From assembly GCF_032056465.1 (NCBI RefSeq), contig NZ_DAMBCL010000118.1: a stretch of 5,893 nt of DNA; one strand, given 5' to 3'. The position numbers and the translations under genes were made by a program. Positions 5,763 through 5,893 of this stretch are shown in pieces. Below the pieces are notes generated by a model, which had not been told where the DNA came from, made no database searches, and worked only from the letters and a program-made list of their open reading frames with translations. Within the stretch, counting starts at the first letter, position 1, and each line of letters begins with the position of its first letter. The stretch is from Mobilicoccus sp032056465. Its GTDB lineage: Bacteria > Actinomycetota > Actinomycetes > Actinomycetales > Dermatophilaceae.

Positions 5763-5893
5763 GTGGCGGGGCTGCGGGCCGAGAGGACGGACCTACCCTG
5801 ATGCTCCTCGATGTGCAGCGCACCTGAGGGGCACCGGCGGGCCTTGACCCCTGCGGGTGGACACGGGGGTTGATTACGCGGCGGTCGCCAGCG
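5741..5893 (-). CDS. 3' end of a gene, possible [4Fe-4S]-type (Fer4_19-like) protein, partial and perhaps frameshifted
   Basis: Fifty codons are open from the right edge to TGA at 5743-5741. Codons 21-26 (5833-5816) read CPSGAL in the context RRCPSGALHIEE, which resembles the final cysteine motif of small ferredoxin-like (Fer4_19/YjdI-type) proteins. From about codon 16 onward third positions are mostly G/C, as expected for a real gene. In the first 15 codons they are not, whereas the neighbouring minus-strand frame is G/C-rich there and reads RRVINPRVHPQG. One extra base in the C-run at 5848-5851 would join the two frames. The gene is therefore either disrupted or carries a sequencing error. 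The last residues (TASTATA) are encoded inside the first arm of the hairpin. Family assignment rests on one short motif and is tentative. Confidence 0.45.
   Translation of the reverse strand, partial: RWRPPRNQPPCPPAGVKARRCPSGALHIEEHQGRSVLSARSPATASTATA

Noticed and set aside
4822..5847. Long plus-strand frame of 341 codons opposite the unrecognised gene
   Set aside because: It is a shadow of the minus-strand gene, with Arg/Gly/Val/Asp-rich low-complexity content. The minus frame has a proper start site and balanced composition.

Overview
This 5.9-kb window is high-GC DNA with strong G/C preference at third codon positions. It carries genes typical of actinobacteria: a secreted M4 metalloprotease, a VIT/CCC1 metal transporter and NADPH-type aldo/keto reductases. 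I infer a soil, skin or marine actinobacterium, perhaps from the Micrococcales, but the sequence alone does not fix the genus. No mobile element, CRISPR array, tRNA or rRNA was seen.

Layout, left to right. (1) Positions 1-1725, minus strand: a secreted thermolysin-family (M4) protease, complete at its N-terminus. It runs off the left edge inside a (Thr-Pro)n linker, whose DNA is a G-rich microsatellite ending in a run of 11 G. (2) Positions 1726-2005: a 280-bp gap holding an unusual cluster of short symmetric elements. These are two abutting 13-bp palindromes, three perfect 8-bp tandem repeats and a 23-bp direct repeat that includes the stop codon of the next gene. (3) Positions 2006-2881, minus: an aldo/keto reductase. 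(4) Positions 2882-3083: a divergent promoter region. (5) Positions 3084-3806, plus: a VIT1/CCC1-type metal transporter. (6) Positions 3894-4739, plus: a second aldo/keto reductase, of the 2,5-diketo-D-gluconate reductase type. (7) Positions 4768-5538, minus: an acidic soluble protein I do not recognise, convergent with (6). (8) Positions 5741-5893, minus: the 3' end of another gene with a CPSGAL motif, possibly an iron-sulfur protein and possibly frameshifted. It ends inside a perfect 19-bp inverted repeat.

The genes do not form one evident pathway. The VIT transporter and the DkgA-type reductase are co-directional, 87 bp apart, and could share a transcript. The first reductase is divergent from the transporter. 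The rest looks like ordinary chromosomal backbone. The items most worth a second look are the palindrome cluster upstream of the protease, the 19-bp stem hairpin with its truncated iron-sulfur-like reading frame, and the unrecognised 256-residue protein. I found no convincing new multi-gene system.
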